From assembly GCA_964016885.1 (NCBI GenBank), contig OZ024741.1, forward strand, positions 36,610,923 to 36,674,922: a stretch of DNA of 64,000 nucleotides, in the 5' to 3' direction. Below the pieces are notes generated by a model that saw only the letters and a program-made list of their open reading frames with translations, was not told the DNA's origin and did not search any database. A program made the translations under genes and the position numbers. Position 1 is the first letter of the stretch, and every line of letters begins with the position of its first letter. The stretch comes from Eledone cirrhosa. Taxonomy: Eukaryota > Mollusca > Cephalopoda > Octopoda > Eledonidae. This document shows positions 53,720 through 64,000 of this stretch, one piece after another.

Positions 53720-53959
53720 AGTACATGCTGTAAAGTGGTTGGTGATAGGAAGAGCATCCAGCCATAGAAATCTTGCCAAACAATTGTATCAAAAGCATGA
53801 CAACCTCTTGGTGCAACATGAGACCATACATAAGTGAGACAGAGATCAGTGGCTTTGCTTCAGTACTGACTTGGTCTGTATGGACCTGCCCAACCCTTGC
53901 TAGCTGGGAAAGCGGATGTTAAAACAAAGATGATGATGATAATATATATATATATATAT
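53720..53959 (+). mobile_element. RTE 3' fragment plus (TA)n
   Basis: acatgctgtaaagtggttgg, tgataggaagagcatccagc, ccaacccttgctagctggga, gatgatgataatatatatat. Confidence 0.7.
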
Positions 53960-54193
53960 AGGTTTAATATGCTGAAAGATCAAGATCATAGAAAATTGCC
54001 AGGAAGATATAAAGCTCAATGTCTATGTATGCAAATATAAAGAACAAATTCATCCGAGGGTAAAACATTCTAAAGCTGTATGAATGTAAAACCACAGAGC
54101 ATGAATAATAACACAACCAAGAGTTTAGGAAGAATTATATTTTATTTGTTTTACATACATTTCACCATATGTAAAAAATAATTATAGATATAG

Positions 54194-54196
<3 letters not shown>

Positions 54197-54238
<42 letters not shown>

Positions 54239-54712
54239 GTTTTACGTCCATCATCCATGTTAGCATGGGTAAGACGGGCTGTGCCTTTGTGAGGGATCAG
54301 GTGTGTGTGTGTGGGCGTGATTCGCTCACACAGAACCGATTTTGGTTTGGTTTCTACGGCTGGATGCCCTTCTTAACACCAACTACATTTACAGTATGTG
54401 CAGGGTGCTTTTTGCCGTGTTGCCTACACAACCACTTTACAGTGTGGACTGGGTGCTTGCTTTTGTCATGATACCCACATGACCACTACAATATGGGATG
54501 GGCTCTTTTGTCATGGCTCCAGGGGGGATCACTTTATAGAGGAGGTTGAGAACATGGGATGATGAAAAATATATATGTTGGCTGAATGTTCTTTGTGAGA
54601 GTCAGGATCCTAAGATCATCTCTTACCACTTCAGCCAATATTTTCCTTGGTTGTCCTCATCTGCAGCTATCTTCCACTTGTAACTTCTGACAATTCTTTA
54701 CCCAACTATCAT
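54197..54712 (-). mobile_element. Antisense RTE tail, older copy
   Basis: Long (atc)11 then (agc)4, gttttacgtccatcatccat, gtttctacggctggatgccc, two degraded tail units, then coding-derived scraps near 54590-54700. Confidence 0.7.
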
Positions 54713-55345
54713 CATCATCATTTAATGTCCATTTTCCACGCTAGCATTGGTTAGACGGTTTCCCCGTTGTGAGACATGACTTGCTCTTATAAGACTGGTT
54801 TTGGCTTGGTTTCTATGGGTGGATGCCTTTCCTAACACCAATCACATTTACAGTGGGGGCTGGATGCTTTTTGTCGTGACACCTACATGACCACTTTACA
54901 GTGTGGGATGGGTGCTTTTTGTCATGACACCTACATAACCACTTTATAGTGTGGGCTGGGTGCTTTTTTTACATCTATATGATTCACATCTCAACACAAG
55001 TACACAACACACTGTATCTGATTCCTCTTATGCCTAGTTTTTCTTTCAATTTATCTGTGCTCTGTTTTTCATGTGCATTACACATTCAGCAAACTGTGCT
55101 AGCCTCATTTATAATCTTTGTATATTTCTGTATTCAATACCCATAACCCTCTACCATGCAACATTGCATCTTCTATTCAAGCCTCATATAATCAGTGTTT
55201 GTTGCCAACTGAAGTAGTAGCTCCTCGAACATTTTACATTCTGTTCTTATTCTGACTACTTTACTTTTGAAGTCCTTTCCTCTCTTACTAATTAGGTCAC
55301 CTATGTAACAGATGTCTATCTGTACATAGATATAGACAATTTCTC
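54713..55345 (-). mobile_element. Antisense RTE, old copy with tail units and C-terminus
   Basis: catcatcatttaatgtccat, tccacgctagcattggttag, three copies of acagtgtgggatgggtgctt, then antisense C-terminal coding with heavy decay (gattcctcttatgcctagtt, acattcagcaaactgtgcta, tactaattaggtcacctatg). Confidence 0.68.
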
Positions 55346-55477
55346 TTACATGCTATCATTCAGGCAAGATGTCACCTGAGCAATCACACCCAATACTGAC
55401 TATACAATAATGGCTAAGGAGAACACTCCATTTCCTTTTGAAAAAGAAGTCCTGACTTTAATACATCTTGAAATTAT

Positions 55478-55528
55478 CATCATCATCATCATTTATCATC
55501 TATCTTCCACGCTAGCATGGGATAGGTA
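55478..55528 (-). mobile_element. Ultra-short RTE 3'-end insertion
   Basis: atcatcatcatcatcattta, tcatctatcttccacgctag, catgggata. About 50 bp of 3' terminus, comparable to 14441-14487. Confidence 0.7.
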
Positions 55529-55659
55529 AATTGTAAACTGTTTCATTTTTTTTACTTTACTCTAGTTTTCACTCTTGTATTTCTAATTTACATGGTACCA
55601 GCTTCCCATCCCTATATATATATGTATGTATGTATGTATTATATATATATATATAACGA

Positions 55660-55840
55660 AGGAGTTGTGTAAGGAACCAGATGGACCATAATGCACCAGA
55701 GTACTCAATACTTAGGGTAGTAGAGTGGGTAATAGGAAAATGTATGACCCCAACGGCAGAGCTCAAGCCATTTCGACGACTATTTCTGGACATCGAAATG
55801 GCTTGAGCTCTGCCGTCGGGGGTCATACATTTTCCTATAA
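55660..55840. mobile_element. Foldback element, best copy
   Basis: Outer segment aaggaaccagatggaccata, gagtactcaatacttagggt, then arms 55733-55776 and 55793-55837, about 44 nt, nearly perfect complements (gccatttcga against tcgaaatggc) around a 16-nt centre. No coding capacity. Confidence 0.78.
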
Positions 55841-56489
55841 TTATATATAATTGGATGCTTAGTAAAATCGAATCTTTAGTGGTGTGCAAGCAAATTCGAT
55901 CTACTATATGAATGAATGAGTTAGTAAAGCACTCGACAAGGTCGGTCTTTAGAGTAATAACATACGTTTAAATAGCTTGACAAATTGAACATTGTGGTAG
56001 GCAAAATCTAACACACAATACCAAAGTAACGAAAGAACTAACAGGTTGAGAAAAAAAAAATATATATATATATATGTGCAGCAAATGAGAGGCACAGAAA
56101 ACTGGGAGAAGGCAAACACATGGAGAATATATATGTGTGTATGTATGTGTGTATATATATATGTGATTATTTCATTCTTTCTACACCTTTGCAAATATGT
56201 TTCGGATACTTATATACGTACATTCCTATAAATATTCTGTAAGTAGCTTTAAATATTTTTTTTCTTAAAATCTTTTCTTCAATTTTTTCTTCCATCCTAA
56301 TAGTAACCTCTCTTTCCTTTTCTTGTTAAAAAATAATTCTATTAATTATTTAAATATACCTAGCGTCTAAACATAATGGTCTTTTTCAGTTTTAATGTTA
56401 TCCTCATTAGCATATTCATCTCGAGGTCTGAAGTTTTGTTCACTATTTACATAGAACTCATAACATTAAGTTCATATGTAGATATGTCA
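55841..56489. other. No gene recognised
   Basis: AT-rich. (ta)n and (tg)n runs at 56058-56165. Confidence 0.35.
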
Positions 56490-56510
56490 CTATCTATAAA
56501 CCAATTTTTG

Positions 56511-56571
56511 TATTTTATCTGATGAGAGCGTACCAAATTACTGGTACCCTTGAAATATATATAATAAAATA
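56511..56571 (+). ncRNA. Hammerhead-type self-cleaving ribozyme motif, third copy
   Basis: Stem I 56511-56518 (tattttat) pairs perfectly with 56564-56571 (ataaaata). CTGATGA 56519-56525. Stem II 56526-56534 (gagcgtacc) with 56543-56551 (ggtaccctt), same C-C mismatch position, 8-nt loop. GAAA 56552-56555. Stem III ata/tat 56555-56562, then A56563 as the cleavage nucleotide. Relative to the palindrome copies, stem II shows paired changes (A-T to G-C, C-G to T-A) and stem I's G-U becomes A-U. Downstream sequence is shared for about 100 nt (taaatatggttttataaaga). Confidence 0.8.
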
Positions 56572-56675
56572 AATATGGTTTTATAAAGATAGTCTCCATT
56601 TATTAATATTATTGATATTATACTCCAGAAAATCTTGTTGTAAATTTGTTGAATAATCAACAACTTAAATAACTC

Positions 56676-56678
56676 ATT

Positions 56679-56708
<30 letters not shown>
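56676..56708. repeat. (TA)n microsatellite
   Basis: About 15 TA repeats between the hammerhead element and an RTE tail. Confidence 0.9.
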
Positions 56709-56711
<3 letters not shown>

Positions 56712-56715
<4 letters not shown>

Positions 56716-56947
56716 CACTGCAAAGTGGCCATGTTGGTGACATGACAAAAAATGCCAGTGTGTAGGTGTCACAACAAAAAGCACACAATACACACTGTAA
56801 ATGTAGTTGGGGTTAGGAAGGGCATCCACCCTTAGAAACCCAGTCCAAATCAGTTTTGTATGAGCAAGACATGGTTACCTGATTTGGCTTGTCTCCCAAC
56901 AGGACAATCCGTCTAACCCATGCTAGCATGGGACATTAAATCATATA
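56712..56947 (+). mobile_element. RTE 3' fragment
   Basis: actgcaaagtggccatgttg, 'ttagaaacccagtccaaatc', acccatgctagcatgggaca, ttaaatcat. Confidence 0.75.
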
Positions 56948-57044
56948 ATCATAAAATGTCCAATTTCCCAGCAAGAATTGGATGTGATACCAGCATTAGG
57001 AAGGTTGTCTTTGACATAACTAGAAGGTCCTCACAACCATCTGT

Positions 57045-57115
57045 TTGGCAAGCTTTTTATGGCTGGATGCCCTTCCTATCACCAACCACATTACAGCATA
57101 TACTGGGTAAGTTTA
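57045..57115 (-). mobile_element. RTE tail scrap
   Basis: tttttatggctggatgccct, tcctatcaccaaccacatta, cagcatatactgggt. Confidence 0.55.
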
Positions 57116-57558
57116 TCATATAGATCACCAACACAAGGGAGGTTGTCATGTCTTTGACACAAATGAAGGGTCCTCCCAACCCTATTAATATTTTTCTCCT
57201 AAAAAACCTTTTCTTCAAAATATCACTGCATCATATCCTGAAAAATACTTTGATTATTATGACAAACAAAAAAAATATCAAATTGTTATTGGTATACTTA
57301 CATCTCAGGTACTATATTGAAAGGTAACCACTTCTCTCTGATAGTATTTATTCTATCAGTAAACTACCTTGCATTTATGTGAAGGAAATCAAAGGTTTTG
57401 GTCTGACAATAGACAAGATAATTAATCTTATCTATAACATTCTAACAGGTTATATTCTGTACTGGACTGTGGAGCTATTTTAGATTTGTGGTAGATGTTA
57501 GTATTATGAGTTATCATTTCATGCCTCTTTTTCCATGTTTGTATGGGTTAGATAAAGC
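57116..57558. other. No gene recognised
   Basis: Unclassified AT-rich DNA. Confidence 0.35.
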
Positions 57559-57559
57559 C

Positions 57560-57735
57560 TAGAGTTTATCCTTGTTTCATAGACATTATGTGGCTGAGAT
57601 ACACCAGCTGAGTGAACTGGAGCATCGTAAAATTAAGTGCTTTGCTGAAGAACACAACATGTCACCCAGTCTGAGAATCAAACCCATGACCTTATGATAG
57701 TGAGCTCAGTACTCTAACCACTAGGTCATGCACTT
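57560..57735 (-). mobile_element. SINE (type 2)
   Basis: cagctgagtgaactggagca, aagtgctttgctgaagaaca, tctgagaatcaaacccatga (antisense B-box), ctctaaccactaggtcatgc (A-box end). Confidence 0.72.
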
Positions 57736-58082
57736 GAACTAGATTCATGATCATTTCATGAAATGTAACAAAGATAAAGATAAAGCCTTGTAAATTGATG
57801 TGATGTTACAGGAAATAATGATAATTGACATTCTACAATTATTTCCGTGACTTGAAAGTTGTTATAAATATTCCAGAATCAATGTTTTGTTCTCTATCAA
57901 CCCTTTTTGATTTCAAATTGCCTGAGATTGCCTTTGGTTCTATGATACAAAACTATCTATTTTAAAGTATTCAGATTTAAATATAAACCTATCATAGTTT
58001 TTTGTAAGAACCTTTTGTTACGTTTATGTTCCAAACACAAACTTTGTAATGTAGAAGTTTTACAATATTCTTAATTCTTTTT
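57736..58082. other. AT-rich DNA with family-2 MITE scrap
   Basis: 58005-58078 (gtaagaaccttttgttacgt, ttatgttccaaacacaaact) resembles the family-2 MITE in antisense. Confidence 0.4.
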
Positions 58083-58320
58083 CTTTGCCCACTTATTCCT
58101 GAGAGGGTTGTGGGGACAGAGTCCTCAAACACTCCTTACAGTGTGTCTTGTCAGAAGCAACCATCTCCAACTGATCTGGTTGGATCCCCAAGCGTGACCA
58201 GCCAAGCTCATGGATGTTATCCCATCTTGCTCAGGATCTACCCCTGGGTCTCCTGCCAGTTGGTTTTGTCCATAAAATCTGTCCAGCGATTCTTTCCTGG
58301 GACATTCTAACCACATATTC
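58083..58320 (-). mobile_element. LINE X C-terminal fragment
   Basis: Antisense. cttattcctgagagggttgt, tggatccccaagcgtgacca, aaatctgtccagcgattctt. The - strand decodes in pieces as ERxARQI...LAWSRLGIQ-like, the C-terminus of family X. Confidence 0.75.
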
Positions 58321-58409
58321 TTAATTATCTAAAAAAAAATTATTGAAACACATATTTTATCAGAAACATGATCAGAAAAGTGTTAATAGACAAAATCATC
58401 TATATAAGT

Positions 58410-58650
58410 TGTGTAAGATTGGTAGAGTGGTTAGAGCTTTGGACAAAATCCTTTAGAGTGTGTTTGTTTTAGCTGTTCACACTCTGAGTCCAGATAAACA
58501 TTGCCTTTCATCTTTTTGGAGTTAATAAAATAAAGTACCAAACCAAAAGAAATGGATTGGCAGAAATGTTAAAGTATTGGATGAGATGCTTTGCAGCAAT
58601 AGTTCTGGCTCTTTGCGTTCTGAGTTCAAATCCCATTGTGACCTATTTGG
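58410..58650 (+). mobile_element. Two overlapping SINE (type 1) fragments
   Basis: tggtagagtggttagagctt, tttcatctttttggagttaa, aaagtaccaaaccaaaagaa, then a new head tggattggcagaaatgttaa with B-box tctgagttcaaatcccat. Confidence 0.65.
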
Positions 58651-58791
58651 ACATTAAACTTAATCTTTCACTCAGTTTAACACCACCACCTGACCTCTGG
58701 GTCCTTTTAATGGAGTCTGTTATGTTGCGAACATTCAGGCCTAGTTTCTAGTTTGAGAATAACTCCTCCCTTCCTCTTACTATTTCTTCTC

Positions 58792-59018
58792 TAACTCTTT
58801 AGTATTTACATTACTCTATATGTACTATTATATTTTCATGGTAAAGGCTTTACCTCACCTAATTATCTCATATAATATTGGACCTATGAGATTTTGATAT
58901 TATTTATGTTGAGAACAATACCTTAACATCAATATGATTAGCTGGTTACTGCTGGTTTGAACAGAAAGAGGTGAGAGAATTCTGGCCGGATATGGCCGGT
59001 TTAAATGCTAAAGGGCTA
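58792..59018 (-). mobile_element. piggyBac-like MITE (family 1), antisense
   Basis: taactctttagtatttacat, ggtaaaggctttacctcacc, gaacagaaagaggtgagaga, ggtttaaatgctaaagggct. The TTAA flanks are mutated to ctaa. Confidence 0.8.
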
Positions 59019-59767
59019 AGTCATAAGAAAATACACAACAACAAGCAGTTTAAGGCCATTTTCCTACTAAAACCTTGTAGGCTCCATGATATGCTTAATT
59101 GTTAATGTCCTGTACCACATGAAACCACTTTGAAAAGTGTAAGACAGCACTATGACTGCATCACATTAAAAATTAAAAGTCTGTAATCTATAAACATTGA
59201 ATTAACAAACCTGTTTTCTAGATATTTTCTGCTAAATCGTTACATGAAGTTCAACTCATCATGGAGTCCTTTTTGAGGCAATATTCTATGTCTGGATGCT
59301 GTTCCTCGCACCAATATATTTAGTCATCTCTTACATGCAAGGATATAGTGTACCAATTCTAAACCGGATGCACACAGTTGTCATAAGAAAAACAAAGGAT
59401 AAATAATAATTGCTGCACTGTAGATGAGTCATGTGGGAGTTTTAAATGCTTCTAATTTGTAAAAAATGTTAAACACATTTTTCAAGTATCACTTTAAAGG
59501 GTTATCCAGGGCCACACTATTGTTGCTGAAGATATCTCATGACGTGTACATCTGGTTTCCTTTCCTGGCTTAGCAAAAATTTTGATAGTGAGGGCAATAA
59601 CAAAATAAACATTATATGTCAAAAGGATTGTCTTTATGAAAAGCCACCTACTCATTTTCAAAAGAAACAATATTTCGGAAACATTCCAATGGAAATATTC
59701 AACAATTATAAAAATAACAAAGATATTATTAACCAGCCAGATAGGCAAATGAAAACATACATATAGG
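59019..59767. other. No gene recognised
   Basis: A 120-codon antisense frame at 59494-59856 is hydrophobic but overlaps a SINE head at its start and shows no family. I do not call it a gene. Confidence 0.4.
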
Positions 59768-59900
59768 TTCAGACATGACTGTGTGACTAAAAAGTTCATT
59801 TTGCAATAACGTACTTTCATATTCAGTCCTGTTACACCCTTTTTTCCCTGATACATGGTAGATCTATTAAAAAGACTCTCTTGGGTCCAGAGCTTATTCT
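59768..59900 (+). mobile_element. SINE (type 3) head
   Basis: gacatgactgtgtgactaaa, aagttcattttgcaataacg, ttcatattcagtcctgttac parallels the cephalopod SINE head tggctgtgtggttaagaagt. Confidence 0.55.
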
Positions 59901-59929
59901 AGCTTCATGAGTATTAAGCGACTGAGAGT

Positions 59930-60092
59930 ACAAAACTAGTCCCCTCAGCTGGGTGCCAGTCCATCACAGGATTAGTTCCCAGCTATTGATGCTCATTTTC
60001 AGTTTAGTTAATTGGAGTAATTTAAAATAAAGTGTCTTACTCAAGAACACACTGGACTGCTTGGTCTGGTAATAGAATCCATGTTATGATCA
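59930..60092 (-). mobile_element. SINE (type 4)
   Basis: gtgccagtccatcacaggat, gatgctcattttcagtttag, aagtgtcttactcaagaaca. Antisense of 51650-51920. Confidence 0.65.
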
Positions 60093-60350
60093 TGAGCTCA
60101 AATCCACATTAGAATTTGAGCTTAAATCCACATTATGATCTTGAGATCAAATCCATGTTATGATTCTGAGATCAAATTTACATTACAGTCATGAGCCCAA
60201 ATCCACATGATCTTGAGCCTAAATCCATGTTATGATCCTGTACTCAAATTAATTTTACAATCACAAACCTAAATTCATGTTATAATCGTGAGCCCAAATT
60301 TATGTTATGATTATAAACCCTAATCCGTGTTATAATCAAGAGTTCAACAC
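60078..60350. repeat. About 31-bp tandem repeat
   Basis: Roughly eight degenerate units of 'atgatcatgagctcaaatcc' + acatt, starting within the SINE's B-box region. The unit resembles the SINE's antisense B-box side, so the array probably grew from the SINE head. Confidence 0.7.
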
Positions 60351-60675
60351 CCTCACCACTAAACAGAATACACTTTGAAGATATTGCATCATATTAGAGG
60401 GGTATTGGTAACAATCTTTAGATCTATCACAGAAAGCTATTTTGGAAGGAGATATGTAAAAGTCATGACTCACCCTTTGCTGAGCTGAACATGAACTCGT
60501 GCTAAAATAAAGGTGCAGTTAACAGGATCACCATTATTATTTCTTTAAGAATCCACATATACCCAACCCACATGATTCTGATTTAGTTTATGTTTCAATT
60601 AAATGTTATTTGTAATTGTAATTTCAAAGAAACTGTATTTTGGTGCTGGGATTGGCTTAGTACATTAACCGTTTG

Positions 60676-60683
<8 letters not shown>
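60351..60683. other. No gene recognised
   Basis: Unclassified sequence; (ct)n at 60674-60688 leads into (ta)n. Confidence 0.35.
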
Positions 60684-60708
<25 letters not shown>

Positions 60709-60709
60709 T

Positions 60710-63700
60710 AAAAGAATAGAGGTGTAACACACGAGTTATGATATATTGGTAAACGGAAAAGAAAATGCTGACAAATTGTTCCCAGTGAAAAATAGTTTAA
60801 TTAGGAATAAGTAAAAATTAGTAATAGTATTGGTTAGTATTCAGTTTTGGTTTTAAGTTTTACCGGTTGCGCATTTCTAATGCTTTTCAAAAATAATTTT
60901 GAGATAGAGCGCCTGTAATGTTTGCTCTAATCTGATTAGTTTTGGAAATTCTGTTTTATGTGAAAAAAGTGGCTCCAGATGTATTAAAATAAGTTTTGCG
61001 CCAATTCGTGTTGCAAAAATTCTTGTGGTCAAAACAATTTTGATTGGTCGGTAGAGGTCATGTGAATGTTAAAAATTGATTTTGCGCTAAATGTAGGTTT
61101 GTGTCGGCTGATTGAGAAGTCACTGAAAAATAAGTCTTTTAAAACAAATATGTGTGTGTGTGTGTGTGTGTGTAGTAGTAGTAGTAAAGAGGTTCGTTGT
61201 GATAATGGTCAGCAGGGATGTGTGTGCGAACCGCAGCCTGTTGACAGTTCAAATGCCTATTAAGACAAGTGTGTGTGTGTGTGTGTGTGTGTGTAGCAGA
61301 GTAATTCGTGGTAGAGGGATGGTCAGTAGGAATGTGTCTGTACGTGTGTGGGGGATATTTTAATATGTCAAAAGATATTTTTCAGCTCTTGTCTTATACG
61401 GAGAAGTGTGTGTGTGTGTCTCTCTTTGTATGTTAATGTACACATGTGTATGTGTGTGTATATATATGTGTGTGTGGGTGGACCAGTATTTTTGTGATAC
61501 TGGTAAAAATGGTGTACATTATTCGATATTTTCAGTAAAAACGATTCTCTCAATAGAACATCAAAAACCTTAATAATAAAAGGTGTGAAATGATATACAG
61601 TATTGGCATAAGACCAAGGTGTGTGTGAGTGTCCAGATTGTACGAACTGCAAAGGGAATCCATTAGGCCTTGCCGTATTGGAATACTTGTGTACAAATAT
61701 GTATGTGCCCATCAGTGTGCAATGCATGTGTGCGTTTATGTATGTGTGTGTGTGTCGGCACGTTTATATCTATAGATATCAAAAGGTATGCAAATTTGTG
61801 TATATTTGTGTTGCACCATAGAACATGTGTGTTTACGTATGTCATTGTGTTTATATGTGGATAGAGATGTATGCTGATGTAGGTATGTATGTTGTGGGTT
61901 CGTCTTAGGGAGAAGTGTTTAGACGGGGTCCGTATTTGTTAAAAAAGTGAGATTCCTTGCTGATGCGCTGGGTGTGGGTGGCATTATCTTTAAATTTGTA
62001 GAGGGGAAAGATTCTGAAGTTGGGATGATTTGGGGTGGCACAGGTATCAATGTGTTCACTCAGTGGTATTTTCCTGTATTCCCGTATTTTAATTTGGGAT
62101 CTATGGACAGTCATGCGTTGGCAGAGGCTGTTTTTGGTCTGGCCTATGTATTGTTCTCGACAACCTGAGCAAGTTAATACATATATTAGATTTTCTGATG
62201 CGCATGTGAAATTGTGTTTTACTATAAAACGTTGTCCTTCTTTGAAATAGAATTTCGAACCCTCTATTAGGTTGATGCATATGCCACAGTTGGGTCTATC
62301 GCATTTTTTTACTGTGGGTTTCGTTGTTGTGGTTGGCAGTACTTTGGCATGTGTTAGGATGTTTTTCATTGACTTAGATTGTCTTTTGCTCTTTATGATA
62401 TCGTGTGTTCGTAGGATTTGGTTCATTCTATGGTCCTTTTTCAACACAGGGATGTTCTGGAGGATGGTGTCAAAGGCCTCATTGTTGAGGGGGTTGTGTG
62501 TGGAGATGTATGGAAGAGCTTTTAGTTTCGGTTGATTTACTTTAGGGTATCTAAGGTCCTGGGTACTGAGTTTTAGGGCACGTTGGATTCCATTGTCAAT
62601 TAGTGATGCAGGGTAGTCCCTGCCTATGAGTGTGTCCTTTAGTTCTTCTAGCCGTAAGTAGCAGGTGTTTTTATTGGAGACTATAGTACAGATTCTCTTG
62701 GCTAAGTTGTAGGGAATATTAATTTTAACGTGTCTAGGGTGGCAAGAGTTGAAAGGAAGATATTGCTTGGAGTCTGTGGGCTTGTAGTATATGTCTGTTT
62801 CTATTTTTTAGTTATGGATCTTAATGAGGATGTCGAGGAAGGGGAGTTGTTGATGTCTGTATTCCATCCTGAAGTTAATATTCGTGTTGAGCCCATTTAT
62901 AAGGGTGTGAAATTCTTTAAGTTTCTCGATGTTTTTGTGCCAAAGGATAAAGCAGTCATCTAGATATCGCTTCCAGTTCCTTTCTATGTGTAAGTGGAAG
63001 GTGTTTCCAAATTTGTTTAGGACTTTAGTGTAGAGGGTGATTTCCAGGTATCCCATGACTAGGTTGGCATAAGTGGGGGCTGTTTTCGTTCCCATAGCGG
63101 TCCCAGATTTCTGCCTGTAGGGTTTGTTATTGAAAACGAAGTAATTGTTCTCCAAGATAAATTTGAGTCCCTCTATCACGAATTCTTTTTTGATGCGTTG
63201 TGGGAGTTCATTGTGGTAATTATCCAGCCAGAATTGGATAGCTTCTATTCCTAGGTTGTGGGGGATGTTGGAGTATAGGTTGACTACATCGAACGTCACT
63301 AGTAGGGTTTGTTCAGAAAGTGGCATATTAGGGAGGTGATTGAGCATATCTAGGTCGTCCCTTATATAGCTTTTGATGTGTTTGAGAAAAGGCTTGAGAA
63401 GGGTATCAATGAAGTTGCTAAGGCGGTGGGTTTCGCAAGCGGGGCCTGCTATTATAGGTCTTAATTTGAGATCATTGGGTGAGGGGACATTGATGACTAT
63501 GTCTGTGGCTTCCTTGCATGCCTTACTTATTAATTCGCTTTTATGTACTTTAGGGATACCGTAGAAAAGGCTGGATTTACTTGTGAAGTCTGTGATGAAG
63601 CTGAATTCCTTGTTAGTGAGTCCTTCTTTGTATTGGTTGATCAGAGTTTTTAGGTTTCTCATAATCTTCTGTTGATTGTAGTGTTCAGCCTTTTCGTAGT

Positions 63701-64000
63701 ATGTTTCGTTTTCCAAAGTGGAGAGCGCTAAGTTGATATAGAATTCTGTCTCCCATTAGGACTACTGTACTCTCTTTATCAGCCTCTTTAATTGTAATGG
63801 TTGTGTCGGTTTTTAATCTATTTAATTCTTCCCATTCTTTCTTGTTGAGCTTTGGCTTGTGTTTTTGTCTGTGCAAGTGTTGGTAAGGGAAGTTTGTGAT
63901 GTGTTCACAGAATTCGTCCAGGATTTTATTTCTACCTTTTGATGGGGTGTAATTGCTTCTATTTCTGGCTAATGATTCATCCTCATTGTACTGGTCGAAT
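60710..64000 (-). mobile_element. Penelope-like element, runs off the window
   Basis: Antisense. Coding from the right edge to 61905, with a presumed 3' UTR to about 60710 (attggtcggtagaggtcatg, ttaccggttgcgcatttcta). The 3' limit is inferred from the change to (ta)n at 60690-60708. Several (tg)n runs (61149-61174, 61268-61293, 61408-61465, 61739-61756) sit in this UTR. Penelope-like elements encode an RT related to telomerase plus, in this class, a GIY-YIG endonuclease, and lack the AP endonuclease of LINEs. Confidence 0.85.
61905..64000 (-). pseudogene. Penelope-like RT/GIY-YIG ORF, two lesions
   Basis: From the right edge: DESLARNRSNYTPSKGRNKI, KEADKESTVVLM, a frameshift near 63750, then LENETYYEKAEHYNQQ. 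RT follows: FYGIPKVHK, LRPIIAGPACETHRLSNF, LVTFDVVNLYSNIPH, SGTAMGTKTAPTYANL and catalytic YLDD at 62955-62966. After LPFLDILIKIHN a TAA (62808-62810) interrupts, but the same frame then runs open for 120 codons (KIETDIYYKPTDSKQYLPFN) into the 181-residue end, 61905-62447. That end has a CDRPNCGIC Cys motif and the GIY-YIG endonuclease (IYVLTC, EQYIGQT, R in the helix, HIDTC). Only one frameshift and one stop separate it from an intact ORF across 2.1 kb. Confidence 0.85.

Noticed and set aside
55733..55837. Possible ribozyme in the foldback element because of cgaaa in both arms
   Set aside because: No CTGATGA box. The structure is a simple long hairpin.
59494..59856. 120-codon antisense hydrophobic ORF as a possible membrane protein gene
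   Set aside because: It overlaps a SINE head, has no splice or promoter context and no family resemblance. AT-rich DNA easily gives such frames.
1..64000. CRISPR array, prokaryotic operons or phage
   Set aside because: Tandem arrays here lack unique spacers. Introns, SINEs and LINEs show nuclear animal DNA.

Overview
This window is animal nuclear DNA, most likely from a cephalopod mollusc. The evidence is the very dense set of tRNA-derived SINEs (a body read as tttgcctttcatccttacgg followed by gataaaataaagtaccag), RTE-type LINEs whose 3' ends read as 'catgctagcgtggaa...gatgatgat', and very long CAY/CTA minisatellites. These resemble repeats known from octopus and squid. The species cannot be fixed from the sequence alone.

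Only one host gene is recognisable: the last two coding exons of SMC6 (structural maintenance of chromosomes 6), on the + strand at 1323-1420 and 11782-11908. They are separated by a 10.4 kb intron packed with transposons. The window opens in a 1.26 kb minisatellite in the preceding intron. From about 12.1 kb to the end no host exon is recognised, and nearly everything identifiable is mobile or tandem DNA.

Layout. 1-12 kb: SMC6 3' end; the intron holds LINE copies in both orientations, including a 3 kb antisense RTE copy. 12-17 kb: expanded 46-48 bp RTE-tail repeats, a 1.3 kb CTA minisatellite, and a piggyBac-like MITE dimer inside a SINE. 17-25.5 kb: three antisense LINEs in a row (a full-length element of uncertain clade, a CR1/L2-like element inserted in a SINE, and an RTE copy inserted in another repeat). 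25.5-32 kb: SINEs, foldback elements, and an RTE copy inserted in a second LINE family. 32-47 kb: lower repeat density, a tandem SINE array, and a large palindrome carrying two copies of a hammerhead-type self-cleaving RNA motif. 48-50 kb: another RTE copy. 50-60 kb: SINEs, MITEs and LINE tails, with a third hammerhead at 56.5 kb. 60.7-64 kb: an almost intact Penelope-like element running off the right edge.

The main discovery is the hammerhead family. Three copies share an 8-bp stem I, the CTGATGA and GAAA core boxes, a stem II with compensatory base changes, and a minimal stem III. After that, the window is valuable as a record of nested insertions, several of which can be resolved because the interrupted repeat is recognisable on both sides.
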